Shown: positions 40,633 to 61,774 of the stretch, one piece after another
How positions within the stretch are numbered: the first letter of the stretch is position 1
Layout of the letters: each line of letters starts with the position of its first letter
NCBI RefSeq assembly: GCF_024679245.1
Contig: NC_090178.1
Coordinates: 19,183,713 to 19,247,712, forward strand
Reading direction: 5' to 3'
DNA length: 64,000 nucleotides
DNA from: Pseudorasbora parva
Taxonomy: Eukaryota; Chordata; Actinopteri; Cypriniformes; Gobionidae
The notes under the pieces: generated by a model
Seen by the model: the letters and a program-made list of their open reading frames with translations, nothing else
What the model was told of the DNA's origin: nothing
Databases searched by the model: none
Position numbers and translations under genes: made by a program

Positions 40633-41688
40633 CCAATTATAGAAACTTGAAGTGATTCTAAAAATCTTGACGTTACCAAGAGAGGGGTGATTATTCAGTC
40701 ATGCTATTGTGTCAGTTATCTTCTTCTCTTTTCTCTTCCGTCTGTCTGTCACACTTTTTGGCTCTCTCTTTTTGTGCAGTGCCTCCGTTCATCGGCTGCA
40801 GATAGGGGAGTCATTTTTTCTCTTTCCTTTGTGGTGTTTTACGTCACGTAATCTTAACCCCCTCTGTTACGCTTTTTTTCTACTCAATGCACTGGAAAGC
40901 CCCACTACCTCTATCCATCCTCTGCACTTGTGCTTGCATTCTCTCGCCTTCCTTCCTGTTCACACACACAGTATTAGCCTACACCATGAGACAGAGAGAA
41001 TGTCAACAATATAAGACTTCAATTTATTTTGGATTGAAATTTCTCAGACATAGTATTGAGTAAAGCAGTCAACATTATTGAAGACATCCAAAGTAAACCA
41101 TCACGAGTACTTTAAATACTAGTAGGCATGATTGAGCTGTCAAAAGTTTGAGAGAAGTTTCTACTTAACTAGGATTTACACCAACAAAAAACTACAAGCA
41201 TTAAGTATTTTATTTGCAAAATAGTAATGTGTTTGTTGTTATCTGCTCTGAATCACACATTTGTGAGATCTAAATGTCAGGAACATTGAGGTCTGGCATG
41301 AAAACCCACAGACGCTTTTGTGGAAGACACTGTGTGTGTGTGTGTATGTTCCTACTCCTTTCCTCATTTGGTAAGAACTGTTAACAGTGTAGTTTCATAT
41401 CATTACTGTACTCTCTAATTTGAGTGCTGCCATGCTGTTGCACAAAGGACCCTCTAAATAACAAAATCTAATATTTTACTCTAGTAGTTCATCTTTCCTC
41501 ACATGATTGATCTAATCTCCAATTTATATATTATGGGGTTACTATTCTGCCACAATTCTGCGGGTGCAAGGTCATATTTTGAGCGTGCAAAAGGGTATTT
41601 TGCACGCGCGTGAACTGAGTTTTGTGGAGAAATGTTCATCTCGCAAATAAGAACGTATTTTGAGCAAACAAAAATCAATTTTCCATTT

Positions 41689-44600
41689 AAAATGAGCTTA
41701 TTTGGATGTGTGCAGACGTTATATTTCACATGTGCAACGTCTTGTTTGCTTGCGCTCCACACAAATCAACGTTACAATATGACATCATTCCAGCCAATCA
41801 GCTGGGTTTCCCAAAAAACAATCTCAATCTTGAGTACCTATAGAGTAGTATTGTATCGTTCATATCTCCAAAAAGTATTTAGTTTTATTATATTTATAAA
41901 AGAAAGATAGGCTGTACCGAAAAAAAACGAGAGGTTGGATGCGTATCGTGTGGGCGGAGCTAAAAAATGACGAGCGCGCAGCCACTGCACGAAAGTGTTA
42001 AAGAGCATATTGCAGGTAAATTTTTTTTGGAGATGAACATAATTATAACCTTGTATGAAAATGCCATATGAAAAGGTAATGCAGGATTTAAAATGTTTTT
42101 AAAAGACATAAGAGCACAAATTTATCAGATAATTTGGCCGTTTCGTTGGCTGTTTCTAAAAACCGCAGTTTTTTTCAACATCGCGTCATATTACGTCACG
42201 AGAGGGAGTCGTCTGCCAAGTTCTGCATTGCCTCAGTGAAGAATAGGTTGGTATTCTGTAGTAATCAGTGTATTTTCGGTAGTTTTTCTATTTAAATTTA
42301 TCATTGTCATGGAAAATTATTGAGTCCAGCCTGTCAGGACATTGAGTCCACAGGCTTCCTAAAAAAAAAAAAGTTAGAAAAGTTGCATTGTGGCGTTTTG
42401 TGCAGGTGAAGAGACGGGACTTCACTTCTGCATCTGCTTTGACACGTGTGGTGGTGTGTGTGTGTGTGTGTGTGTTCACTTTACACCGCGGATTATCAGT
42501 GATATGATGGAGTTTAACATTGCAATACACATGTAGTTAAAGGATAATATTCCACAGTGTCCGAACTGCCATTGCGATCCATTGTTTTCCTATGGTGGCA
42601 AGTCACCGCACTCCTTCTTGTTATGTCACTTCCGGTTTGCGCATTTTTAGATGCGGAAGTAAAATTTTCTCACAAAAACGACTCAAAAAGCCTTATTAGC
42701 GTATTTACAAGTATATTTTAAAGAAAATCTATGTCCTGCATTATTTTTCTATACACTGACTCACTGGAGTTTCTAACCTGCAATATGCTCTTTAAGCGTG
42801 GAAAAGAAAACGTTACCCTAAATAAACCATGGCTATCAATCAGATTCAACTAATACATATATGATCCAGAATCAGATCCGGAAGCTAAAATAAATTGAAC
42901 AGGAGAAGCAACAACATCAGGACGTCCGTCTCTGTGGTATGAACTGTATTTAGTGAATTGTCAACATTTGCATTTGTTTACTCGTGGTATATGATGACAT
43001 GATTTGGTTTATGGACTGTTGTATGCGACTAAACCTTAGCAGTAGCAAGCAAAACGGTTTTGCAAGTCAGACTATTGTAACGTTATACATAGAACAATAA
43101 TGGAGTAACCGTTAGCGCATTTGAATGTGCTTTGTGTGAACGTCCCCTAGGTTTAACGTTATGTTTGGGGTGGTTTTACAATAAAACAGACAAAACAAAC
43201 AGACACCTATAGTGGTCCGCTAAACACATGTATTTAAACACACGCCATACATCCCATGCTTCTTTGATAAATTAACTATACGATAATGTTGTTTACTGAT
43301 GTTTACTCACGCGACGATATCCAACTACACACTGACATTTGAAGCAGTTTCACTCACCGCCTGCTTCCAAAGCACGATCGTGAACCTTTATCGTCACCGC
43401 TCCATCAAAAACACACTTCTTTGGTGACATTGATTTGGTGAAGTCCTGAGATAGTAGTGAGAGCAGTGTTTATGGGCGTCGTGCGTTTGCTGCATAGACC
43501 TCTCACCGCCTCGCTCGCGCTCGTGCACCCTTCCGGGAGAAGAGCTCGTATGGCCCATACAAAGACATTCCGACCCGTTGACGTCAAACGGACCCATACT
43601 CGAAAAAAACTTTCCGAAACTCGAGAGAAACCGGAAGGAGTATTTTTGACACAGAAATACTCCATCAAACGTCCAACTTATTTTTTTTAAACTTTGTCCA
43701 TGTTTAGGATGGGAATCCAAGTCTTTAACAGTGTAAAAAGCTCAGTATGCATGAAACAGCATTTCACCCCCCCTTTAACAACCTCTCACAAGACTCCCTG
43801 CATTACTCTACAGCGGACAAGGAAATATACATGGTGAAAATATATGGAAAATCAAATTTAACACTGTTATAAAGTCTTTGGCATTTATTTCCAAGTTTAA
43901 ATGTCCACCTTTCGACAACCACACATAAGTATCTTATTTTTACTAAATTAATATCAAATCGTATCAAGTAGATAATAGTTCTTCTTACTGATCTTCAAGT
44001 TATTTTAAGTTATTTAGCGTCTCTAATGTTACACATTTTCAGAAATAAAAATGGACAGACTTTTCCTCTATTAATTAATGAAGTGTGAACAAAAATGGCC
44101 TCAGAATATTTTAAAAATAAAAGCCATCAAATAAACATAGAAATGCAATGTAAAAACAGTAAAATATTAATAAATATACTTCATATCCATATCCTTGAAT
44201 TTATATATATTTTTAAAAACATTCACGACAGATGTTCTTTAAAAATAATAATAATTTAATTGTGGTAAAAAGACTGGATTACTCATTTTGTATACTATTT
44301 AGGATGTATATTGTGCCCAGTGGAAGGCAGGCTTGTTCTTCCTCATTGCAAAAAAATAACTAAAATAAATAAATAAATACAAATTGTTATGTGGGTAACA
44401 ATTACATAGATTGGCCTACAAATATAACATTAAATGAAGATATTGGGTTTGACCCCAGACAATACTTTGTGGGTTACACACCCAAGATTTTCACTTACTG
44501 TTATATTTGCATATGTGTAATTGTTACCCAGGTATTTTTTGCAGTGAGGAAGCACACTTTCAATGCGCATACTATTCAACATAAATACTATGTAAAATGA

Positions 44601-45128
44601 GTAATTCAGTCTATATTTTACAGTATTGTACAGTATAAGTCTTATGACAATGCATAGTGTCACAGGGTGTTTTGGTGTAAGTTCATGTTTTTAAGTTTAT
44701 CATGTTTTAAGTTTGTCATGTTTTGTCATGCACTTCCTGGTTTTGTCAAGTGTTCCCTTGTCATGTGACTCTATGCCCTCATGTCTTCCCGCCTCGTGTT
44801 CCTGTGTCATGTTGTCCTTGGTTTATGGGTAGTTTTTTATTGGGAAATAAATGTCAAAGACTTTATCACATTGTTAAATTAGATTTTCCATATATTTCCA
44901 CCATATATATTTTCTTGTCAGCTGTAGAGTAATGCAGGGAGTCTTGTGAGAGGTTGTTAAGCCAGCCTATCAGAATTTATTAGTCTCCTCTGATTGGCTG
45001 GAATTATGTCATATTGTAACGTTGTGTTGAGCAAGCGAGCAGTCAGAGCGGGTATCGCATCGCAAGCAAACGAGACGTTGAACATGTGAAATATAATGTC
45101 GGCACACATCCAAATAAGCTTATTTTAA
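41689..45128. mobile_element. 3.4-kb region with inverted outer and inner arms
   Basis: Outer arms 41689-41800 and 44985-45128 are inverted copies (AATGAGCTTATTTGGATGTG, ACATGTGAAATATAA, CCAGCCAATCAG). Inner arms 43770-43890 and 44826-44960 are also inverted (GACTCCCTGCATTACTCTAC, AAGTCTTTGGCATTTATTTCC). No transposase frame; probably nested insertions. Confidence 0.65.
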
Positions 45129-45129
45129 A

Positions 45130-45599
45130 TAACTATACTGTCACACTATACTGGCACACTATACTGTCCATGTCCAGAAAGGGAATAAAAACATCATCAA
45201 AGTAGTCCATATGTGACATCTGTGGGTTAGTTAAAATCTCTTGAAGCATCAAAAATACATTTTGGTCCAAAAATAATATTCAGCATTGTTTTCTCTCCTC
45301 AAATAAAGATTTAAACGGTTATGAATCAGCATATTGATTCATGATTCGGATCACATGTCAAACTGCCAAACTTAAGATTCGAATTAACTAACTGATCCAT
45401 CACATATGGACTACTTTGATGATGTTTTTATTACATTTCTGGACATGGACAGTATAGTGTGCCTACACTTGCATACTTTCTTGGATAAAATATCTTAAAC
45501 TGTGTTCCAAAGATGAACTGAGGACTTACGGGTGTGGAACGACATTAGGGTGAGTCATTAATGACATAAATTAAATTTCTGGGTGAACTAACCCTTTAA
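45130..45599. mobile_element. Internally deleted copy of the 33994-34741 palindrome
   Basis: Same arms (GGGAATAAAAACATCATC, ATGTTTTTATT, GGACATGGACAGTATAGTG) but most of the right-hand centre is missing; ends GGGTGAACTAACCCTTTAA. Confidence 0.8.
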
Positions 45600-47060
45600 A
45601 GGAAGTGTATGTAAGATTGTGGCCAAAATTGGTACAGCAATCATTATCCCCTCTCCCCCTTCCCCTTGACTCAAGGATGCCAGATAAGCTGTAGGATCCA
45701 GGAAGAACGTTTGTAGAATTGTAGTGATTACAATTCACATCCTCACCACTAGATGTCGAAAAATTCCACACACTGTACCTTTAAATAATTTTTTCACACA
45801 AACTTTTCCTCAGACCCAGAGCCCCTATAGCACACTGTGTTGCTACCCTGACCCTAGCTTTAAAAAAAGAAGCCAAACTTAAAGATCTTTACAACAACAA
45901 CAACAACAACAGAAGTGGGATTAAAGGCTTGCATTAGACTTCTCTCTGAAATAGTGAACCATTTTACTTCCTTTTTTTGTTTTGTTAAAGCTAAAACACT
46001 TTTACTTCCTTTGATTGGTGTCTTATAAAACTCGGCTAGCTCATTCGAAGGCATTTTATAAATATGTGTAACTGAGTAATTGTTAATTTTGCGTTTGTGG
46101 AGTTGCATTGAAGAAAGGTCAAGTGTAAACCATATGTAGCCAATAACCTTTCACATAGTACAGTACATTCCTGTTAAACGACATATCAGAATTCAATCAA
46201 CATGTTTGACACCATTTGACCTTTTTTGTATGGTTGTTACGGTAAATGATTGCTAGAAAAAAACACACAATACAGTGCAGATAACCTCTGCTTCCTCTGT
46301 GCCCCCATCTCTCTATTTCCCCTCTGTACCTGCCTTCTTCTCTCACTCTCTTCTCTTCCTCATTTCTAACACCAGATGGCGTTCTTACTCCCAGATCAAA
46401 GTGCATGCATAAACAGCAAGCATTGGATGGCAGCCCGTGTATTTCCGGACAAGCACAATTCATGATACAATTCAAGTTAATATTTATTTTAGTAAATATG
46501 TTGACTTTTACAGTGAAATTTCTTGAACTGACATAACACTAAAATACACATTAGGAATATAAATGCATTTTTACAGAATGCAAAAGGACTGGGTAAATAT
46601 AAATAAATAAATTATTGCTTTGTATAATGTAATGTAGTCATTGTATTGCTTGTCAGTATTCTTTATTCGGTACATAAAAGGTAGTGAAGATTAGCAAATG
46701 GCTAATCATCATTAATGGCTGTGAAAATTAATGATGAAGAGGCTTTTTTGGAATGGATATTGTTAGGATTGATAAATTGTTAAGTGTTCAAAAGTGTGCA
46801 TATACATTTCGGGGACCACTGTACATAAACAAAATTACATAAAAAAAATCTTATATATTTGAATAACTGAATAAATAATGTAAATGAGGCTTTTATCTGC
46901 CCACAACAGTTTTCTGTCTGGAACAGCAACTATCTTTGCCACAGTTCATCTCAGTCCAGGGTGAACGCCCACTGACAGATATTGAGAAACTTGTTCACTC
47001 AAGTATGTTGACTGTTTTTAGGGGGGAAAGGAGGGCTGGAACATGATGATGCAAACAGAG
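45600..47060. other. Intergenic DNA upstream of c1s
   Basis: No gene seen. The c1s promoter should lie in its right part; no clear TATA box, but an ISRE-like element follows at 47062. A TAATGATTA-like palindromic stretch near 46700-46735 could bind homeodomain or HNF1-type factors; this is only a guess. Confidence 0.35.
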
Positions 47061-47061
47061 C

Positions 47062-47076
47062 ATGAAAGTGAAAGTG
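47062..47076 (+). promoter_or_regulatory. c1s: ISRE/IRF-like element before c1s
   Basis: ATGAAAGTGAAAGTG contains the IRF core GAAANNGAAA, and a third GAAA follows at 47079. It lies about 40-50 bp upstream of the c1s start codon. Complement C1 proteases are interferon-inducible in mammals, so an ISRE is plausible; whether it is promoter or 5' UTR is not known. Confidence 0.4.
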
Positions 47077-47113
47077 CAGAAACGAGAGAGAGCGAGGTTT
47101 AACACTTCTCATC

Positions 47114-55322
<8,209 letters not shown>

Positions 55323-55435
55323 CATCAGCACACTAAAATTATATTCACCTACACCAGTTGTTATTATAATGCACATCAGAAAAGACTCTATCTACCATAC
55401 ATAATCTGCTAAATGATTCAAGTTTTATACTCCCC

Positions 55436-55441
55436 AATAAA
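55436..55441 (+). terminator. c1s: AATAAA polyadenylation signal of c1s
   Basis: AATAAA 114 bp after the c1s stop codon; the transcript should end before the c1r start at 56058. Confidence 0.65.
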
Positions 55442-56057
55442 ACCATTTTCACATATAAAGACATTCAGTCTCTTTTGTACTTGTTGCAAATGTTCACTCT
55501 TTTTTGCCTAATCTGAATAAGATTTATTTCATGAGTAAACCAGCATGATAACAGCTCACAGGTTTCCTTAGCCTTCCACATCTCTTTTTCTTTTCCATGG
55601 CTTTTCCATGCTTCGTACTCTTGCCTTTCTAGATTTGTCTTACTCTTCAGCCAAATCAAATAAACCTGTTTTTATTGTGACTTTTTAATTAAACTCAATG
55701 CCCACTTACAATGCCAAAACAGGAGATATTAATGAATAATGGTTTATATCCTCAAAACTGTTTTATAGACACACTTTCTTTTTAACTAACAAAGATGGAA
55801 ACAATCTGTAAAAAAAAAAGATCCATAAAAATTATCTCTGTAGACTTTAGCCCTTAAATGTTTGAGGGTTTACGGGAAAAGTGGTCATCTCTCTCTCTTT
55901 TCTGCCATAGCCAAATCAAACAAGTTTACCTTTTTTGATGACTTTTAGACTCTTGTTCTCTCATTTGGGATTGTTACCAAATGCACTTCATCCCAAGAAA
56001 AACCCATGACTGCATTAGCACAAAAGTGATACAGCTACTGACATCTGCGTATCTGTT
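55442..56057. other. c1s-c1r intergenic spacer
   Basis: Only about 0.6 kb between the c1s polyadenylation signal and the c1r start. The c1r promoter should be here; no TATA box is obvious. Confidence 0.5.
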
Positions 56058-59000
56058 ATGGATGGAATACATCTAATAATTTGGTACGTTTTTATATTTA
56101 AATCTTAACATTTGCATATAAATAATTCAATTGTGTGATTCATTTAATAACAATTATCGTTGGACACTGACAATTCTTAACCATCTCAGAATATCCCGTG
56201 TCCATTTACTGAATTCTTCCAGCATGACACAATTGTTATTTTTCTGTTTTTTTTTTTACTCAAACACTGACCCAGCCTGCTGTGGGCATGTGTGAATGTG
56301 TGTGAGTGTGAGCCGCCCATGTTTGGAGAAGTGTCTTCACCACAGTACCCTCAACCGTATCTAGCGAATATCCAAGAACAGTGGGACTTGGAAGTGCCTC
56401 AAGGCTACCAGATCCAGCTAACGTTCAATCACCTGGACATTGAGCCCTCTCCAAACTGCTACTATGATTCTGTCTCGGTTAGTGATGCTTTAGCTTACAT
56501 GTTGCGCAATCCATATGTTATACTGTGTTGTGGGGGAACATCTCCCAAAAAAGTAACGCTCTATGTACTAGATGTGAATTGGATGTGTCATGATTGTGAC
56601 TGTATTCGCTTTGGCTTTAGTAAGTCATTTATTTAGCAGGACATTTCGTTTCTAATACCTCGGCACATGTGGTCCTTTTATGTTCAGGTGATGTCTGATG
56701 AAAAGGTTCTGGGAAAGTTCTGTGGCCAGAATTCCACAGACAGGTTTCACCCTGGTGACAAGCCCATCTTGGCTCCAGGTAACCGTCTCCAGCTGGTTTT
56801 TCTAACAGACGACTCAAATCATGTGTCACACTTGGGATTCACTGCATTCTATCAGGCTGTTGGTGAGTTATGTTGAAGCATATTACAAACAATTTAGCGT
56901 TGTCTACATATGTTTTCTCCTAAACGTTCTATCAGGATGTAGAACATTCCGCTTTTAGTATTTTAATTAAATTCATTTAACAGCTCGGTCCTTGAATTTG
57001 ATCGGCTTTTAGCAGTTTGCATCACTCCATGTCTATGTTTTTGTGTTCAATACAGACTGTCAGTTGGATATTTTCCATCAATATATTTTTGAATTGTGAG
57101 ATATTGCAATAAATAAATAAAATGCTGTATTAAAACACTAAAATGTGCATAAAATCTGTTAAAGGTAATTCAAAAATGTGTGCGCTCAATTAACACATAT
57201 ATATTTTGTAATCAAATAAGACGATTTGTGCATAAACTAAGATGGAAACACATTTAGTTCTACCGACTTAATGGCATTTCCAAACATCAGGCATCTGAGG
57301 CGCAGGTAATTTATTATGTTTGGAGAAGAAGAAAAAACACATTGGCTTAACCAGTTGCAACTTCCAATTTTATTATTGATACATACATTGCACGAGTTTC
57401 ACAACAGCACTGTTGCTCATGGCCTGTTATGTTATTTATTAAACACTATAATCTTTTGTGTACATCTTTTAACAGTTTATATCCTTACTTGTTCCCTTAG
57501 ACATAGATGAGTGTTCATCCTCCAGTGTGGTAAAAGATCCACCATGTTCACAGATATGCCTCAACACTCTTGGCTCCTACCTGTGTGCATGTCATCACGG
57601 TTACACGCTAAAGACTGACCATCGCACCTGCGCCTGTGAGTGTGTTCAAAAATAACAGCCCAGGTGCCATGATCTTTATGTTTTCAGCATGCTTTTTGTG
57701 CGGATTATAAAGGTTGGTGATCGCTTTTAGTTTTCTAAAAGGTGTTACATTTTTTGAAATGCAATGCATTTGTTTCAGTGATGATTTTAAATAGTTTATT
57801 TCTAATTTCTGATCTATTTACAATTTTAATATAACTTTCTGCATTTAATAGTTGCATTTTAATGTATAGTTATCAAAACAATATAATAATAAAAAACAAT
57901 TCAGTTATATTATTAACGTTATACATAAAAACAATATAAACACCAAGGTTGTCATTGTTAACCGAAAATAAAACTAATACAAATATTTGTTATTTTAAAT
58001 AAAGCTGAAACAATAATATAAATATTAGATGAAAACCTTAAAGGGTTAGTTCACCCAAAAATGAAAGTTCTTGCATTAATTACTTACCCTAATGTCGTTC
58101 ATCATCACCCGTAAGACCTCTGGTCCTCTTCAGACACAGATGAAGATATTTTTGTTGAAATCCGATGGCTCAGAAAGGCCTTCATTGACACCAATGTCAT
58201 TTCCTCTCTCGAATCTTTGTTTTAAAATCGGGCTATGGTCAGAAACAATGCTCAGGTAGGCCGTGGCATTTAAACGATGCCCACTTGGCACTAAGGGGCC
58301 TAAAGTGTGCCATGAAAACATCCCCCACACCATTACACCGCCACCACCAGCCTGAACAGTGGTAACAAGGCATGATGGATCCATGTTCTCATTCTGTTTA
58401 CGCCAAATTCTGACTCTACCATCTGAATGTCTGCACAGAAATCGAGACTCATCAGACCAGGCAACATTTTTCTAGTCTTCAACTGTCCAATTTTGGTGAG
58501 CTTGTGCAAATTGTAGCCTCTTTTTCCTATTTATAGTGGAGATGAGTGGTACCCGGGAGGGTCTTCTGCTTTTGTAGCCCATCCGCCTCAAGGTTGTGCG
58601 TGTTGTTGCTTCACAAATGCTTTGCTGCATACCTCGGTTGTACTGAGAGGTTATTTCAGTCAAAGTTGCTCTTCTATCAGCTTAAATGATTCGGTTTATT
58701 TTCCTCTGACCTTTAGCATCAACAAGGCATTTTCGCCCATATGACTGCCGCATACTAGCCTTACAAGCCAGACCCACATCAAGATGTTTGGTCTGGAAAC
58801 TCACCATTGACAGGGCTCAATCCAATCTTTGTTCTTTTCTCAGAGAAAAGCTTAACTCCAAGTCTTCCAGAGTCGCAGTCAAAGTTGATTCGAAAGACCG
58901 CCGTTCTTCAGTTTCTGTGTTTACTAGAAGCAGCAAGCGCAACTCGGCCCATCATTATTATAAGCCCCGCCCACCGACTCTATACACAATGTGACTGGCC

Positions 59001-59463
59001 CGACCAGAGTTTGGCGTTTACACCTCAGAAGTGTATTGAGAGTTGCTAGATGACACTCGCGACAAATTAGATTTGCTGCCGCTAGGGTGCGTCTAGATTT
59101 TTAGGCTAGCCACATACTGGATGTGTTTCTCTTTTCACACCATTCTTTGTAAACCCTAGAAATTGTTGTGCATGAAAATCCCAGTAACTGAGCAGATTGT
59201 GAAATGCTCAGACAGGCCCGTCTGGCATCAACAACCATGCCACGCTCAAAATTGCTTTAAATCACCTTTCTTTCCCATTCTGACATTCAGTTTGAAGTTC
59301 AGGAGATTGTCTTGACCAGGACCACACCCCTAAATGCATTGAAGCAACTCCCATGTGATTGGTTGATTAGATAATTGCATTAATGAGAAATTGAACAGTT
59401 GTTCCTAAAAATCCTTTAGGTGAATATATATATGCCTAAACCTAAAATATAGTTATAATAATT

Positions 59464-59549
<86 letters not shown>

Positions 59550-59801
59550 GTGTTTCCATGTTTTATGGGGACTTTCCATAGGCGTAATGCGTTTCATACT
59601 GTACAAACTGTACATCCTATCCCCCTACACTGCCCCTGCCCCTAAACCTACCCATCACAGGAAACATTCTGCATTTTTACTTTTTTTAAAAAACTCCTTC
59701 TGTGTGATTTATAAGATGTTTTCCTCATGGGGACCTAAAAATGTCCCCACAAGGACAAGGATTTCGGATATTTTGTCCCCATAACGTAGGGATTACCAGG
59801 T

Positions 59802-59883
<82 letters not shown>

Positions 59884-59903
59884 AACACACACACTAGTAG
59901 TAG

Positions 59904-59997
<94 letters not shown>

Positions 59998-61675
59998 TGA
60001 TTTAAAAAATATTATTTAAAAAAAATTAAATGTCAAAAGGACATAACACAATCCCTAAAAAGTAAACTAAATTTAAAATGAAAATGGGTAAATGCTCATT
60101 AAAAATATTAATAAAAACTATCATAGTATATAAACAATACCAAAATACCACTGATATACTGTAAAGCATAGTCTAACTTTACATCCAGCTGAAAAAAATA
60201 ACCTATAGACCTTATATAAGTTTATGGACCGTATGTACTTTCCAATGTTACGTTCGTTGTGTTCTTTCTTTTGTATTTTATTTGTATTTCCCCAGCACGA
60301 AGGTAAGATACAAATTTATCAAAGAACCACTCATTTTAAAATCTTCCCGGTCTATTGACATTTGTTATAACATTACTCTTCGACAGCGATGCCATATAAA
60401 TATACAAGACGTTAAAAAACAGACGTTCAAAGACAAAATTCTAAAGATGCCTGCTCGCGTGTTTCTTTGCTGCATAATGCCACCCTTTGCTAGTGGACTG
60501 TGGAGGAGGGGTGCACAGTGAACTAGAGGGGACCATCTCCAGTCCTGGTTACCCAGACATATCCCCGCATGATCTGGACTGTGTCTACAGCATCTCTGTG
60601 CAGCCAGGTTTCATTATCACCCTCAACTTTAGCCAGACCTTTCACATAGAGCAAGTCTACAATCAAGGACCAACCTGCCTCTTTCACTGGTTGCAAGTAT
60701 GTTTTGCTATAAACAACTATTTTTTAATATTTTTTTTTATATTTTATAAATTATTTTTGCTTTTCGTTTTTTCTCAGGTGTCTGCCCTAGGAGAGGATAA
60801 GAAGTACTGCGGAGAAATAAGCCCTGGTGTCCTTAACACGGGCACTCACTCTGTCCAGCTGGAGTATCACACCGACAGATACGGACAAAGCCAGGGGTGG
60901 AGCTTACGTTACACCACACAGAGTGAGAGAGGGAAAAATATGCTCTTTCATTATTAAATGTTTTTCCATGTGAATGTCAAAACACTGACAAATCACTATA
61001 AATCTTCAATAATCTTTGCTAATGTTTATTAGTCTGATGTCCTCACATCTCTCTTAAAGGGGTGGAGTGTCCACATCCGGGCAGCATCAGCAATGGAAGA
61101 GTTAGACCATATTTTCCCCAGTACTTGTACAGAGACTACATTCAAGTACACTGTAACCCAGGATACAAGCTCATGATGGTGAGATTGATGTAAAAAAGTA
61201 ATGATAAAAATCATGCTGATGGTAAAACAAAAACAATGTGTTTTGTAGAGTAAACTAGGAAATCTGGCGATTATGGCCTAAGCAATCATGTGACATGAAT
61301 TCATTTTTCCCAGGGAGAGAAAGAGATTGCAAGTTTTAAGTCCATGTGTCAGAGTAATGGACAATGGCATTTGACACTGCCAGAGTGCAAGAGTGAGTAA
61401 ATGCACATTACCTGATTTAGCATTTTGCGACATTTCATCCATTCGTCATGTTGTTCCTATGTGTCATTGCAGTTATTGACTGTGGAGATCCAAAGCCGCT
61501 GCCAAATGGACATTTTCAGTTTATCAGTGGTGAAAACAACAATTATCTCTCTGTCATAGAGTATCACTGCAATGAGCCTTACTACAGATTTAAGGATGCT
61601 CCTAAAGGTCAGATACTGTACAAAAATTCAGTTTTATTCTTGTGATGGACAAATCCTGACTTTTTGAGCTAATTT

Positions 61676-61774
<99 letters not shown>

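Noticed and set aside
43394..43720. Overlapping frames of about 100 aa on both strands
   Set aside because: GC-richer repeat DNA open in several frames at once; no protein family recognised and no splice context.
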